This document shows positions 51,601 through 60,655 of a stretch of DNA of 64,000 bases, in pieces. Location: assembly GCF_021513255.1 (NCBI RefSeq), contig NZ_CP090977.1:1550001-1614000 (forward strand). The letters are read 5' to 3'. This DNA is from Planococcus sp. 107-1. Lineage in GTDB: Bacteria; Bacillota; Bacilli; Bacillales_A; Planococcaceae. Under the pieces are notes generated by a model, which was given only the letters and a program-made list of their open reading frames with translations, was not told the DNA's origin and searched no databases. Both the position numbers and the translations under genes were made by a program. Numbering within the stretch: position 1 is the first letter of the stretch; the number at the start of each line of letters is the position of its first letter.

Positions 51601-53646
51601 TTGCAAAACGTAGTGATTATCGGCGGCGGCGCTGGAGGCTCTGCCATTTTACAGATTTTATTGGAATCGGATTATATGCAGGTCATCGGCATTGCAGACA
51701 CAAATTTGGATGCGCCGGCGATTCATACGGCGCATACCGAAGGAATATTTGTCACTGACAATTACCGGGACTTTAACAAAGAACTAGTGGATATGGTCTT
51801 TAACGTAACGGGAAGTGAGAATGTGCAAAAGGAATTGCCGCAATTTTTTTCGGAAAATACGGTAATCATCCCCGGCAGCATCGCCAACGCCCTTGTCCGC
51901 CTGTTGATAGAAAAAGAACATTTGATTTCGTTGCTGAGCGAAGAAAGCCATAAACAGAATATCATTTTTAATTCCATAGAAGAAGGCATGATCGGAATCG
52001 ATAAAGACGGGCATGTCAATTTCATGAATCGAAGCGCTGCCCGCATGGTCAATGTGGATATCGAATCTGCCATCGGCCGGCCGGTCAATGAAATCATTTC
52101 TTCGAGTGAACTTTCGCGCATTTATGAAACTGCGCGCACTGAGTTGAACCGGGAACTGGTGTTAAAAAACGGCACCAAAATTGTCACTTCCCGTTTTCCG
52201 ATGATTGACGAGAACGGGGAAACCATCGGCGCTTTCGCTGTTTTTAAAGACATCAGTGAAGTCGTTTCCTTAGCGGAGCAGATTACGGATTTAAAAGAAG
52301 TCCAGACGATGCTGCAAGCGATTATCCAGTCCAGTGATGATGCCATTTCCGTAGTCGATGAAAAAGGCAATGGATTGTTGGTGAACCCGGCTTATACACG
52401 CATTACCGGTTTGCAGATGGCAGATGTAATCGGGCAGCCGGCTTCTGCAGATATATCGGAAGGGGAAAGCATGCACTTAAAAGCACTGCAAACACGCAAG
52501 CCTTACCGGGGAGTTAATTTGAAAGTCGGCCCTGCGAACCGGGAAGTCATTGTCAATGTGGCGCCGATTATCGTAGACAATCAATTAAAAGGCAGTGTCG
52601 GCGTTATCCACGATACAACAGAAATCCGGTCGCTGATGAAAGAATTGGACCGGGCACGGAGCATCATCCGGACACTTGAATCGAAATATACATTCGATGA
52701 CATTGTCGGCTATTCTTCTGAAATGCAGCTCAGCCTTCAGCAGGCAAAACTTGCCGCACAGACCTTGGTGACCGTATTGCTCCGCGGAGAATCCGGAACC
52801 GGCAAGGAATTGTTTGCGCACGCCATCCACAGCGCCAGTGAGCGGAAATTCAATAAATTCGTAAGGGTCAATTGTGCGGCTTTATCGGAATCGCTGCTCG
52901 ACAGTGAATTGTTCGGCTATGAAGAAGGGGCACTTCCTGGCGTCAACAGCGGAGCCAAACGCGGTTTGTTCGAAGAAGCGAACAACGGCAGTATTTTTCT
53001 TGACGAAATCGGGGAATTATCTCCCGCCCTTCAAAGCAAGCTCCTTCGTGTGCTGCAGGAACATGAGACGCTGCGCATCGGCGGTACAACACCCATTCCC
53101 GTCAATGTCCGTGTCATCGCTTCGACAAATGCAAATATGGAAAAAGCGCTTCTTGACGGCACATTCCGTGAAGATCTTTATTACAGGCTGAACCGGATGC
53201 CGATTTTAATTCCGCCGCTGCGCAAACGAAAGCAGGACATCCCGCAAATCGTGGAACGGCTTTTGCTGAAATTGAATCAGGAATACGGCCGGAATGTAGA
53301 GGCGGTCACGGAAAAAGCGACGCAATTATTGAAAGTATACGATTGGCCCGGAAATGTCCGGGAACTGGAGAACGTAATTAGCCGTTCAATGATTTTCATG
53401 CAGATGAATGACAAGACTTTAACCGAAGAACACATTCCGAGGAATATGCTGAAAGCGGCTGAAGCAAAGCATGAAGTAGTTGTTGAATCTTCTGTGCCGC
53501 TCCAGGAACAGCTGGACGCAGTTGAACGCGGCATTTTGCATCACGCACTCACTCAATTCAAAGGGAATAAATCCAAGACTGCAAAGCAGCTGGAAATCTC
53601 CCTTCGCACTTTGTATTACAAACTCGAAAAATATGGCTTATCGTGA
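51601..53646 (+). CDS. bkdR: BkdR-like PAS/AAA+/Fis regulator with degenerate GAFTGA motif
   Basis: Regulator of 681 residues placed before the bkd operon like B. subtilis BkdR. Domains in order: a Rossmann-like N-terminal domain (residues 1-110, VVIIGGGAGGSAIL with a GxGxxG pattern), two PAS domains (about 120-230 and 240-350), an AAA+ domain (Walker A GESGTGKE, Walker B GSIFLDEIGE, arginine-finger region) and a Fis-type helix-turn-helix (NKSKTAKQLEISLRTLYYKL). The sigma-54 contact loop, normally GAFTGA, reads GALPGV (52930-52947). This predicts loss of sigma-54 activation, as in TyrR-type proteins. The start is a TTG with AGGAAAGG 11 bp upstream. It probably senses branched-chain metabolites or a nucleotide. 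Confidence 0.85.
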   Translation: MQNVVIIGGGAGGSAILQILLESDYMQVIGIADTNLDAPAIHTAHTEGIFVTDNYRDFNKELVDMVFNVTGSENVQKELPQFFSENTVIIPGSIANALVRLLIEKEHLISLLSEESHKQNIIFNSIEEGMIGIDKDGHVNFMNRSAARMVNVDIESAIGRPVNEIISSSELSRIYETARTELNRELVLKNGTKIVTSRFPMIDENGETIGAFAVFKDISEVVSLAEQITDLKEVQTMLQAIIQSSDDAISVVDEKGNGLLVNPAYTRITGLQMADVIGQPASADISEGESMHLKALQTRKPYRGVNLKVGPANREVIVNVAPIIVDNQLKGSVGVIHDTTEIRSLMKELDRARSIIRTLESKYTFDDIVGYSSEMQLSLQQAKLAAQTLVTVLLRGESGTGKELFAHAIHSASERKFNKFVRVNCAALSESLLDSELFGYEEGALPGVNSGAKRGLFEEANNGSIFLDEIGELSPALQSKLLRVLQEHETLRIGGTTPIPVNVRVIASTNANMEKALLDGTFREDLYYRLNRMPILIPPLRKRKQDIPQIVERLLLKLNQEYGRNVEAVTEKATQLLKVYDWPGNVRELENVISRSMIFMQMNDKTLTEEHIPRNMLKAAEAKHEVVVESSVPLQEQLDAVERGILHHALTQFKGNKSKTAKQLEISLRTLYYKLEKYGLS

Positions 53647-53650
53647 ATCT

Positions 53651-53686
53651 GTGCAAATTATTGCAGGGTTTTGCAATAATTTGCAC
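53651..53686 (+). promoter_or_regulatory. Perfect 15-bp inverted repeat upstream of ptb (candidate BkdR UAS)
   Basis: GTGCAAATTATTGCA (53651-53665) and TGCAATAATTTGCAC (53672-53686) are exact reverse complements separated by GGGTTT. Each arm is itself a TGCAA-N4-TTGCA element, so the site can hold two dimers 20 bp apart. It starts 5 bp after the bkdR stop. Confidence 0.7.
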
Positions 53687-53708
53687 GATAAATAGCCTTA
53701 AAAAGGAA

Positions 53709-53722
53709 ATAAAGCGCTTTCA
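53709..53722 (+). promoter_or_regulatory. Candidate cre site (CcpA) upstream of ptb
   Basis: ATAAAGCGCTTTCA matches the cre consensus TGWAANCGNTNWCA at 12 of 14 positions, with a perfect right half. Carbon-catabolite repression of branched-chain amino acid degradation is plausible. Confidence 0.5.
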
Positions 53723-53778
53723 TCCCTTATATCTTAGCTTTCAATCTGTTTTAATAAAGAAGGAACGGGGTGATTTTG

Positions 53779-54690
53779 ATGGCCACATTAGCTGAAATCC
53801 TGGAAAGTACGGCGAGCAGCGAAGAAACGATTGTAGCCGTTGCGGCTGCAGCTGATTCAGAAGTACTTGAAGCAGTCCACCGCTCGCTCGAACGGAATCT
53901 TGCCAGTTTCAGGCTTTTCGATGATATGAGAAAATTGCGTTCTGTAATGGCGCAAAGCCATCCCTATCTAAGCAATCATCCTAAAATACAAATTCACCAT
54001 GCAGCCGATCCTCAATCAGCAGCTGAAGAAGCTGTGAAGTCAGTTTTCAATAAAGAGTCTGACGTATTGATGAAAGGGCATATACCAACAGCTGTATTAA
54101 TGAAAGCGGTTTTACAACCGGAATTTGGCTTGCGGACCGATCAGATTTTGTCACATGTTGCCGCCTTTGAAATCGAAGGTTTTGAACGGCTGCTATTTGT
54201 GACGGATGCGGGAATGAACATCAACCCGGATCTGCAAAGAAAAGCTGAGATACTCCAGAATGCAGTTTTTTTCGCGCATTCACTTGGAATCTGCATGCCG
54301 GTTGTTGCGCCGCTCGCTGCAATTGAAGTCGTCAATCCCGTCATGCAAGCGACAGTAGATGCTGCTGCTCTCACTGCGATGAATAAGCGCGGTCAGATAA
54401 CGGGCTGCATTGTAGATGGGCCGCTCGCCCTCGATAACGCGATTTCATTAAAAGCAGCCAAACACAAAGGGATTGCCACGAAGTCGGCTGGATTAGCTGA
54501 TATTTTGCTGGTCCCCAATATTGAAGCAGGCAACATCTTGTATAAATCATTAGTCTTTTTTTCAAAAGCGAAAGTGGGAGGCGTCATTGTGGGGGCAAAA
54601 GCGCCCATCGTCTTGACTTCCCGGGCAGACAGCGCAGAAACGAAATTGTTCTCGCTTGCTCTCGCCATTCGCTCATCGAGCATTCAATGA
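53779..54690 (+). CDS. ptb: Phosphate butyryltransferase family acyltransferase
   Basis: Interconverts branched acyl-CoA and acyl phosphate, 303 residues of the PTA/PTB family. C-terminal segments DGPLALDNAISLKAAKHKGI and AGLADILLVPNIEAGNILYKSL are characteristic. It is the first gene of the bkd operon and works with buk to make ATP from acyl-CoA. The N-terminal 90 residues are poorly conserved. Start at 53779 has GGGGTG 6 bp upstream. Confidence 0.9.
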   Translation: MATLAEILESTASSEETIVAVAAAADSEVLEAVHRSLERNLASFRLFDDMRKLRSVMAQSHPYLSNHPKIQIHHAADPQSAAEEAVKSVFNKESDVLMKGHIPTAVLMKAVLQPEFGLRTDQILSHVAAFEIEGFERLLFVTDAGMNINPDLQRKAEILQNAVFFAHSLGICMPVVAPLAAIEVVNPVMQATVDAAALTAMNKRGQITGCIVDGPLALDNAISLKAAKHKGIATKSAGLADILLVPNIEAGNILYKSLVFFSKAKVGGVIVGAKAPIVLTSRADSAETKLFSLALAIRSSSIQ

Positions 54691-54712
54691 GACCCACTAG
54701 GAGGAATTTACA

Positions 54713-55807
54713 ATGGAAATTTTCAAAAGAATGGAACAGCACGACTACGAGCAATTGGTATTTTGCCAAGATAAAAACTCAGGTTTGAAAGCAATCATCT
54801 GCATTCACGATACGACGCTTGGACCAGCTCTAGGCGGTACACGCATGTGGAATTATGAAACAGAAGAAGAAGCAATCGAAGATGCAATCCGCCTTGGCCG
54901 CGGAATGACTTATAAAAACGCAGCTGCCGGATTAAACCTTGGCGGCGGTAAAACAGTTATCATCGGCGATCCGTTAAAAGACAAAAACGAAGAAATGTTC
55001 CGTGCTTTCGGCCGTTTCATCCAAGGCTTGAATGGCCGCTATATCACAGCTGAAGATGTGGGTACGACAGTTGCAGATATGGACTTGATCCATGAAGAAA
55101 CAGATTTCGTCACTGGAATCTCACCTGCATTCGGTTCTTCAGGCAACCCTTCACCGGTAACAGCTTACGGAATTTACATCGGCATGAAAGCCGCTGCTCT
55201 TGAAGCGTTCGGCGACGATTCGCTTGAAGGCAAAACGATTACGGTCCAAGGCGTAGGGAACGTTGCCTACACACTTTGCAAACACCTTCACGAAGAAGGC
55301 GCAAAATTGATCGTTACGGATATTAACCAAGACGCGGTACAGCGTGCAGTAAATGATTTCGGCGCAGTAGCTGTTGCACCAAATGATATCTATTCACAAG
55401 AAGCGGATATTTTCGCACCATGTGCGATGGGCGCAATCATCAACGACGAGACGATTCCTCAATTGAAAGTAAAAGTTGTAGCAGGGTCTGCAAACAACCA
55501 ATTGAAAGAAGAGCGCCACGGCGATGAATTGGAAGCGAGAGGCATCGTTTATGCTCCTGACTTCGTCATCAACTCAGGCGGCGTAATCAACGTTGCTGAT
55601 GAATTATACGGCTACAACAACGAACGTGCGATGAAACGCGTTGAAACAATTTATGACAGCATCACACGCATTTTCGAAATCTCAAAACGTGATGGCATTC
55701 CTAGCTATATCGCTGCAGAGCGTATGGCAGAAGAACGCATCAACCGCGTTAGAAATTCAAGATCACAATTTTTGCGCAACGGACATGACATCCTAAGCAG
55801 AAGATAA
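54713..55807 (+). CDS. bcd: Leucine dehydrogenase
   Basis: NAD-dependent oxidative deaminase of Leu, Ile and Val, 364 residues. The [11 protein letters not shown] segment contains the catalytic Lys region, and the NAD fold has [26 protein letters not shown] (shown here as [11 protein letters not shown] and AKLIVTD). Its keto-acid products feed the BCKDH complex encoded downstream. AGGAGG lies before the ATG. Confidence 0.95.
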   Translation: MEIFKRMEQHDYEQLVFCQDKNSGLKAIICIHDTTLGPALGGTRMWNYETEEEAIEDAIRLGRGMTYKNAAAGLNLGGGKTVIIGDPLKDKNEEMFRAFGRFIQGLNGRYITAEDVGTTVADMDLIHEETDFVTGISPAFGSSGNPSPVTAYGIYIGMKAAALEAFGDDSLEGKTITVQGVGNVAYTLCKHLHEEGAKLIVTDINQDAVQRAVNDFGAVAVAPNDIYSQEADIFAPCAMGAIINDETIPQLKVKVVAGSANNQLKEERHGDELEARGIVYAPDFVINSGGVINVADELYGYNNERAMKRVETIYDSITRIFEISKRDGIPSYIAAERMAEERINRVRNSRSQFLRNGHDILSRR

Positions 55808-55829
55808 CAAAGAAATGGAGGGTCCGCTT

Positions 55830-56921
55830 GTGCAAGAACAGCATCATCGTATTTTGGTCCTGAATCCCGCTTCGGATGCGACTAAAATCGGCGTTTTTGA
55901 CAACGACATTTTGATCATGGAGAAAACGCTCCATCATTCTTCAAGTGAATTTGATGAATTTGCTTCATTAGCAGGTCAAAGTGCCGTTCGAAAACAAGCG
56001 ATTCTTGAAGCGTTGGATGAAGAAGGCATGAATGTCTCGAATCTGGCGGCAGTATGTGGAAGAGGAGGATTGCTCCGTCCCATAGAAGGCGGGACTTATT
56101 TGGTGAATGAAGCAATGCTCGAAGATTTGAAAAAAGGGATATTAGGTCAGCATGCCTCCAATTTAGGGGGCATTGTTGCGTATGAAATCGCAAATGGCTT
56201 GAATATCCCTTCTTTCATTGTCGACCCGGTAGTGGTGGATGAATTATCGCCGCTTGCCAGAATCTCTGGCTTTGACGGCATCGAACGAAAATCGATTTTT
56301 CATGCGTTAAATCAGAAAGCGGTTGCCCGCAGATATGCCAAAGAACGTGGGCGAAGCTATGAAGATGTTCGGCTGATTGTCGCCCATTTAGGCAGAGGGA
56401 TTACCGTAGGGGTCCATCAAGGCGGCAAAGTGGTCGATGTCAACAACGGCCTTCACGGCGACGGCCCTTTCAGTATGGAACGTGCAGGTACGATCCCTTC
56501 CGGTGATTTGGTGGAATTGTGTTATTCCGGGCGTTATAGCCGGCGGGATATGCTGCTGAAGCTTGTCCGGAATTCTGGAGTTGCAGGATATTTAGGCACG
56601 AGCGACAGTGTCCGGATCGAACGGCGGATTAAGAACGGCGATCTGGCAGCGAAAACGGTTTATGACGCGATGGCTTATCAAGTAGCAAAAGAAATCGGGG
56701 CGGCAAGCGCAGTTCTTGAAGGCCGGATCGATGCCATCATTTTGACCGGGGCGCTGGTGCACGGCAAAGCCTTAACCGAAGAAATCACGAAGCGCATCCA
56801 CTGGATTTCAGATGTAATCATTGAACCGGGTGAAAACGAGCTTCAGGCATTGGCTGAAGGAGCTGTCCGGGTTTTAAAAAATGAAGAAGACGCAAAAGTT
56901 TACCCAGCATTATCAGAATAA
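55830..56921 (+). CDS. buk: Butyrate kinase
   Basis: Acyl phosphate plus ADP to acid plus ATP, 363 residues of the ASKHA (acetokinase) fold. [21 protein letters not shown] and [17 protein letters not shown] are conserved. The GTG at 55830 is chosen because TGGAGGG lies 7 bp upstream; the ATG at 55815 overlaps it. It pairs with ptb. Confidence 0.93.
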   Translation: MQEQHHRILVLNPASDATKIGVFDNDILIMEKTLHHSSSEFDEFASLAGQSAVRKQAILEALDEEGMNVSNLAAVCGRGGLLRPIEGGTYLVNEAMLEDLKKGILGQHASNLGGIVAYEIANGLNIPSFIVDPVVVDELSPLARISGFDGIERKSIFHALNQKAVARRYAKERGRSYEDVRLIVAHLGRGITVGVHQGGKVVDVNNGLHGDGPFSMERAGTIPSGDLVELCYSGRYSRRDMLLKLVRNSGVAGYLGTSDSVRIERRIKNGDLAAKTVYDAMAYQVAKEIGAASAVLEGRIDAIILTGALVHGKALTEEITKRIHWISDVIIEPGENELQALAEGAVRVLKNEEDAKVYPALSE

Positions 56922-56938
56922 GGAGGTCATCTTCACTC

Positions 56939-58366
56939 ATGGCACAAAATTATGATGTAGTTATCCTTGGAGGCGGGACGGGCGGTTATGTAGCTGCTAT
57001 CCGTTCAGCACAATTAGGGTTAAAGACGGCAATTGTTGAAAAAGGTAATTTAGGCGGTACCTGTTTGCATAAAGGCTGTATTCCAAGCAAGGCGCTGCTT
57101 CGCAGTGCAGAAGTCTACTCGACGACGAAGAACCATGCAGCGGACTTCGGTGTGAACACTGGTGAAGTATCATTGGACTTCTCACGTGTCCAGCAGCGCA
57201 AACAAGGAATCGTTGATCAATTGCATGCAGGCGTCAAAGGCTTGATGAAAAAAGGCAAGATCGACGTCTATGAAGGCATTGGCCGTATTTTAGGGCCATC
57301 CATCTTTTCGCCGAATCCGGGCACCATTTCTGTTGAAATGAATAACGGAGAAGAAAATGAAATGCTGATTCCGAATAATGTCATCATCGCTACCGGATCT
57401 CGTCCGCGCACGTTGCCGGGTCTTACAATTGACGGGAAATTCGTCATGAGTTCAGATGAGGCCCTTGCAATGGAAGAGCTTCCCAAATCGATTCTGATTG
57501 TCGGCGGCGGCGTTATCGGCATCGAATGGGCATCCATGCTCAATGATTTCGGTGTAGAAGTCACGGTTATCGAGTATGCGGACCGCATCATTCCAACAGA
57601 AGATAAAGATATTTCAAAAGAAATGCAGAAGCTTCTGGCGAAAAAAGGCATCAAGTTCGCAACGAGCGCTAAAGTGATGGCTGAAACGCTCCAGACTGGT
57701 GACAACGGTGTGACGATCCAGGCAGAAACGAAAAACGGGACTGAATCTTTCTCAGCTGAAAGAATGCTGGTTTCTGTAGGGCGCCAGGCAAACGTTGAAA
57801 ACATCGGCCTTGAAAATACCGATATTATTGTTGAAAAAGGGTTTATTCAAGTAAAAAATACCTTCCAGACTAAAGAATCCCATATTTACGCAATTGGAGA
57901 CGTCATTGGCGGCCTTCAACTCGCGCATGTGGCTTCACACGAAGGAATTACGGCGATTGAACATATTAAAGGGAACAACCCGCACGCCATCAATTATGAT
58001 CTGGTATCCCGCTGCATCTATTCAAATCCGGAAGCTGCAAGCGTCGGCATCACAGAAGATCAGGCAAAAGAAAAAGGCTTTGACGTCAAAGTCGGCAAAT
58101 TTTCGTTTAAAGCAATCGGCAAAGCGCTTGTTTACGGCGAGTCAGACGGCTTTGTGAAAATCATCGCTGACAAGGCGACTAACGACATTCTTGGTGTCCA
58201 TATGATCGGACCGCATGTAACGGATATGATTTCTGAAGCTGGCCTTGCAATGGTGCTTGATGCAACGCCGTGGGAAATTGCAGAGACGATTCATCCGCAC
58301 CCGACTTTGTCTGAAGTAATGGGCGAAGCAGCACTCGCTGTAGATGGAAAAGCGATCCATAGTTAA
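56939..58366 (+). CDS. lpdV: Dihydrolipoamide dehydrogenase (BCKDH E3)
   Basis: FAD enzyme that reoxidises the lipoamide of BkdB with NAD, 475 residues. The FAD fold VVILGGGTGGYVAAIR, redox cysteines GGTCLHKGCIPSK, the NAD fold ILIVGGGVIGIEWASM and the C-terminal HPHPTLSE catalytic His are all present. Bacillales often have several E3 paralogues; location assigns it to the bkd operon. Confidence 0.95.
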   Translation: MAQNYDVVILGGGTGGYVAAIRSAQLGLKTAIVEKGNLGGTCLHKGCIPSKALLRSAEVYSTTKNHAADFGVNTGEVSLDFSRVQQRKQGIVDQLHAGVKGLMKKGKIDVYEGIGRILGPSIFSPNPGTISVEMNNGEENEMLIPNNVIIATGSRPRTLPGLTIDGKFVMSSDEALAMEELPKSILIVGGGVIGIEWASMLNDFGVEVTVIEYADRIIPTEDKDISKEMQKLLAKKGIKFATSAKVMAETLQTGDNGVTIQAETKNGTESFSAERMLVSVGRQANVENIGLENTDIIVEKGFIQVKNTFQTKESHIYAIGDVIGGLQLAHVASHEGITAIEHIKGNNPHAINYDLVSRCIYSNPEAASVGITEDQAKEKGFDVKVGKFSFKAIGKALVYGESDGFVKIIADKATNDILGVHMIGPHVTDMISEAGLAMVLDATPWEIAETIHPHPTLSEVMGEAALAVDGKAIHS

Positions 58367-58379
58367 AGGAGGAATTCAA

Positions 58380-59384
58380 ATGGCTTCAAAACACGAAGAA
58401 GTAGGTTTGACAACAGAAGATTTATTGAAGATCTATGAAACGATGATGACGGCCCGCCGTGTCGATGAGCGTATGTGGCTCTTGAACCGTGCCGGCAAAA
58501 TCCCATTCGTCATTTCATGCCAAGGCCAAGAGGCGGCTCAAGTCGGAGCGGCTTATGCACTGGATAACACAAAAGATTATATCGCGCCTTATTACCGCGA
58601 TTTAGGGGTTGTTTTGCATTTCGGCATGACGCCTAAAGACATTATGCTTTCTGCTTTTGCGAAAGCGGAAGATCCGAACTCCGGCGGACGCCAAATGCCA
58701 GGGCATTTTGGACAGAAGAAAAACCGCATTTTGACTGGATCTTCACCTGTAACGACGCAATTGCCGCATGCAGTAGGCGTAGCGCTTGCCGGGAAAATGA
58801 AGAAACAGGATTTCATTACATTTAATACGCTTGGTGAAGGCTCTTCCAACCAAGGTGATTTCCATGAAGGCCTAAACTTTGCCGGCGTCCATAAATTGCC
58901 GGTCATCACAATGGTTGAAAACAATAAATACGCCATTTCTGTTCCATTTGATCGCCAAGTGGCGAGCAAAAACGTTTCGGACCGTGCGGCAAGCTATGGC
59001 ATGCCAGGCGTTACGATTGATGGAAATGACCCAATTGAAGTTTACAAACATGTTAAAGAAGCAGCTGACCGCGCCCGCCGCGGCGAAGGCCCAAGCTTGA
59101 TTGAAACTGTTTCTGAACGGATGACGGCCCATTCGTCGGATGATGATCACCGTCAATACCGCTCAGCTGACGAATTGGCTGCGCAAAAAGAGAAAGATCC
59201 GATTCTGACTTTCGGTGCTTATTTGAAAGAAAATGGCATCATGAATGACGAATTAGAGAAAGAAATCAACGACCGCATCATGGTGATTGTCAATGAAGCG
59301 ACAGATTATGCTGAAAACGCGCCATACGCAGAACCGGAACATGCGCTTAAATATGTCTATGCGGAAAAAGGAGGAAACGAATAA
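58380..59384 (+). CDS. bkdAA: Branched-chain 2-oxoacid dehydrogenase E1 alpha
   Basis: Thiamine diphosphate E1 alpha subunit, 334 residues. The TPP/Mg segment reads GEGSSNQGDFHEGLNFA followed by ENNKYAISVP; phosphorylation-loop type SYGMPGVTIDGND and MTAHSSDDDHRQYR are seen. In the TPP motif the first Asp of GDG is Glu (GEG), a form seen in this subfamily. ATG at 58380 follows AAAGGAGG. It overlaps bkdAB by one base. Confidence 0.94.
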   Translation: MASKHEEVGLTTEDLLKIYETMMTARRVDERMWLLNRAGKIPFVISCQGQEAAQVGAAYALDNTKDYIAPYYRDLGVVLHFGMTPKDIMLSAFAKAEDPNSGGRQMPGHFGQKKNRILTGSSPVTTQLPHAVGVALAGKMKKQDFITFNTLGEGSSNQGDFHEGLNFAGVHKLPVITMVENNKYAISVPFDRQVASKNVSDRAASYGMPGVTIDGNDPIEVYKHVKEAADRARRGEGPSLIETVSERMTAHSSDDDHRQYRSADELAAQKEKDPILTFGAYLKENGIMNDELEKEINDRIMVIVNEATDYAENAPYAEPEHALKYVYAEKGGNE

Positions 59385-60366
59385 TGGCAGTAATGAATTA
59401 TATTGACGCCATCACGCTTGCCATGAAAGAAGAAATGGAACGTGACGAAAACGTTTTTGTCCTGGGTGAAGATGTGGGTAAAAAAGGCGGCGTATTTAAA
59501 GCGACGCAAGGACTTTACGATCAATTCGGAGAAGACCGCGTTGTCGACACGCCGCTGGCTGAATCGGCAATTGCCGGTGTCGGGATCGGAGCAGCTATGT
59601 ATGGCATGCGTCCAATCGCAGAATTCCAATTTGCTGATTTCATCATGCCTGCAGTCAACCAGATCATTTCGGAAGCTTCGCGCATCCGTTACCGTTCGAA
59701 CAACGACTGGTCATGCCCGATCGTTTTCCGTGCACCATTTGGCGGCGGCGTTCACGGTGCTCTTTACCATTCTCAATCTGTAGAAGCGGTATTTGCGAAC
59801 CAGCCAGGATTGAAAATTGTCATTCCTTCAACTCCTTACGATGCAAAAGGATTATTGAAAGCGGCTATCCGCGATGAAGATCCGGTCATGTTCTTTGAAC
59901 ATAAACGCGCTTACCGTTTGATCAAAGGTGAAGTTCCAGAAGACGACTATACTGTTGAAATTGGAAAAGCCGATGTAAAACGAGAAGGCGACGACATTAC
60001 AGTCATCACTTACGGATTGGCTGTCCATTTCGCGCTGCAAGCTGCTGAACGTTTGGCAGAAGACGGCATTTCTGCACACGTTCTTGATCTTCGGACAATT
60101 TATCCATTGGATAAAGAAGGCATCATTGAAGCTGTGAAGAAAACAGGGAAAGTATTGCTTGTCACAGAAGACAATAAAGAAGGAAGCATTATCGGAGAAG
60201 TGGCGGCAATCATCGCTGAAAACTGCCTATTCGACCTTGATGCGCCAATCAAACGCCTGGCGGTCCTGATGTTCCGGCAATGGCTTATGCTCCAACTATG
60301 GAAAAATATTTCATGATCAACCCGGATAAAGTGGAAAAAGCGATGCGGGAACTAGCGGAATTTTAA
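59384..60366 (+). CDS. bkdAB: Branched-chain 2-oxoacid dehydrogenase E1 beta, frameshifted
   Basis: E1 beta subunit, 327 residues when corrected. GEDVGKKGGVFKATQGLYDQFG, RAPFGGGVHGALYHSQS and ITYGLAVHFALQAAE are conserved. Near the end the frame drifts from KRLAV to an early stop at 60316; adding one G at GCGGTCC (60258-60264) gives KRLAGPDVPAMAYAPTMEKYF and a stop at 60364-60366. The 123-bp repeat array follows directly. Confidence 0.93.
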
Positions 60367-60620
60367 AAAAGGAAAGCGCAAGCGCCCGTGTAGATTCGAC
60401 GGGCATAAGACAGGCTGGCGAAGCGGCATTTTTTCAGCCGCACAGCTGGACTGGCTTATGACACTAGAATCTGGGCGCTGGAGTCTGGACAAAGGAAAGC
60501 GCAAGCGCCCGTGTAGATTCGACGGGCATAAGACAGGCTGGCGAAGCGGCATTTTTTCAGCCGCACAGCTGGACTGGCTTATGACACTAGAATCTGGGCG
60601 CTGGAGTCTGGACAAAGAAA
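60367..60620 (+). repeat. Two tandem copies of a 123-bp structured repeat (family B)
   Basis: Two units (60371-60493 and 60494-60616) are identical over their length, with period 123 bp, the same as the array at 3352. The sequence differs from family A, yet the stems are at matching places: AGCGCC 60381-60386 with GGCGCT 60474-60479; AGATTC 60392-60397 with GAATCT 60467-60472; CATAAG 60404-60409 with CTTATG 60455-60460; GCGGC 60423-60427 with GCCGC 60437-60441. Both families end in GGAGTCTGGACA. The array begins right after the bkdAB stop codon and fills most of the gap before bkdB; the rest (60621-60655) holds only the bkdB RBS. Confidence 0.95.
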
Positions 60621-60655
60621 AGTAAAAGATGCACTCAATAAAGGAGGAATCCCTT

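Noticed and set aside
53647-53778. Sigma-54 -24/-12 promoter for the bkd operon
   Set aside because: Looked for GG and GC dinucleotides with the required spacing in TGGCAC-N5-TTGCW; none fits in this gap.
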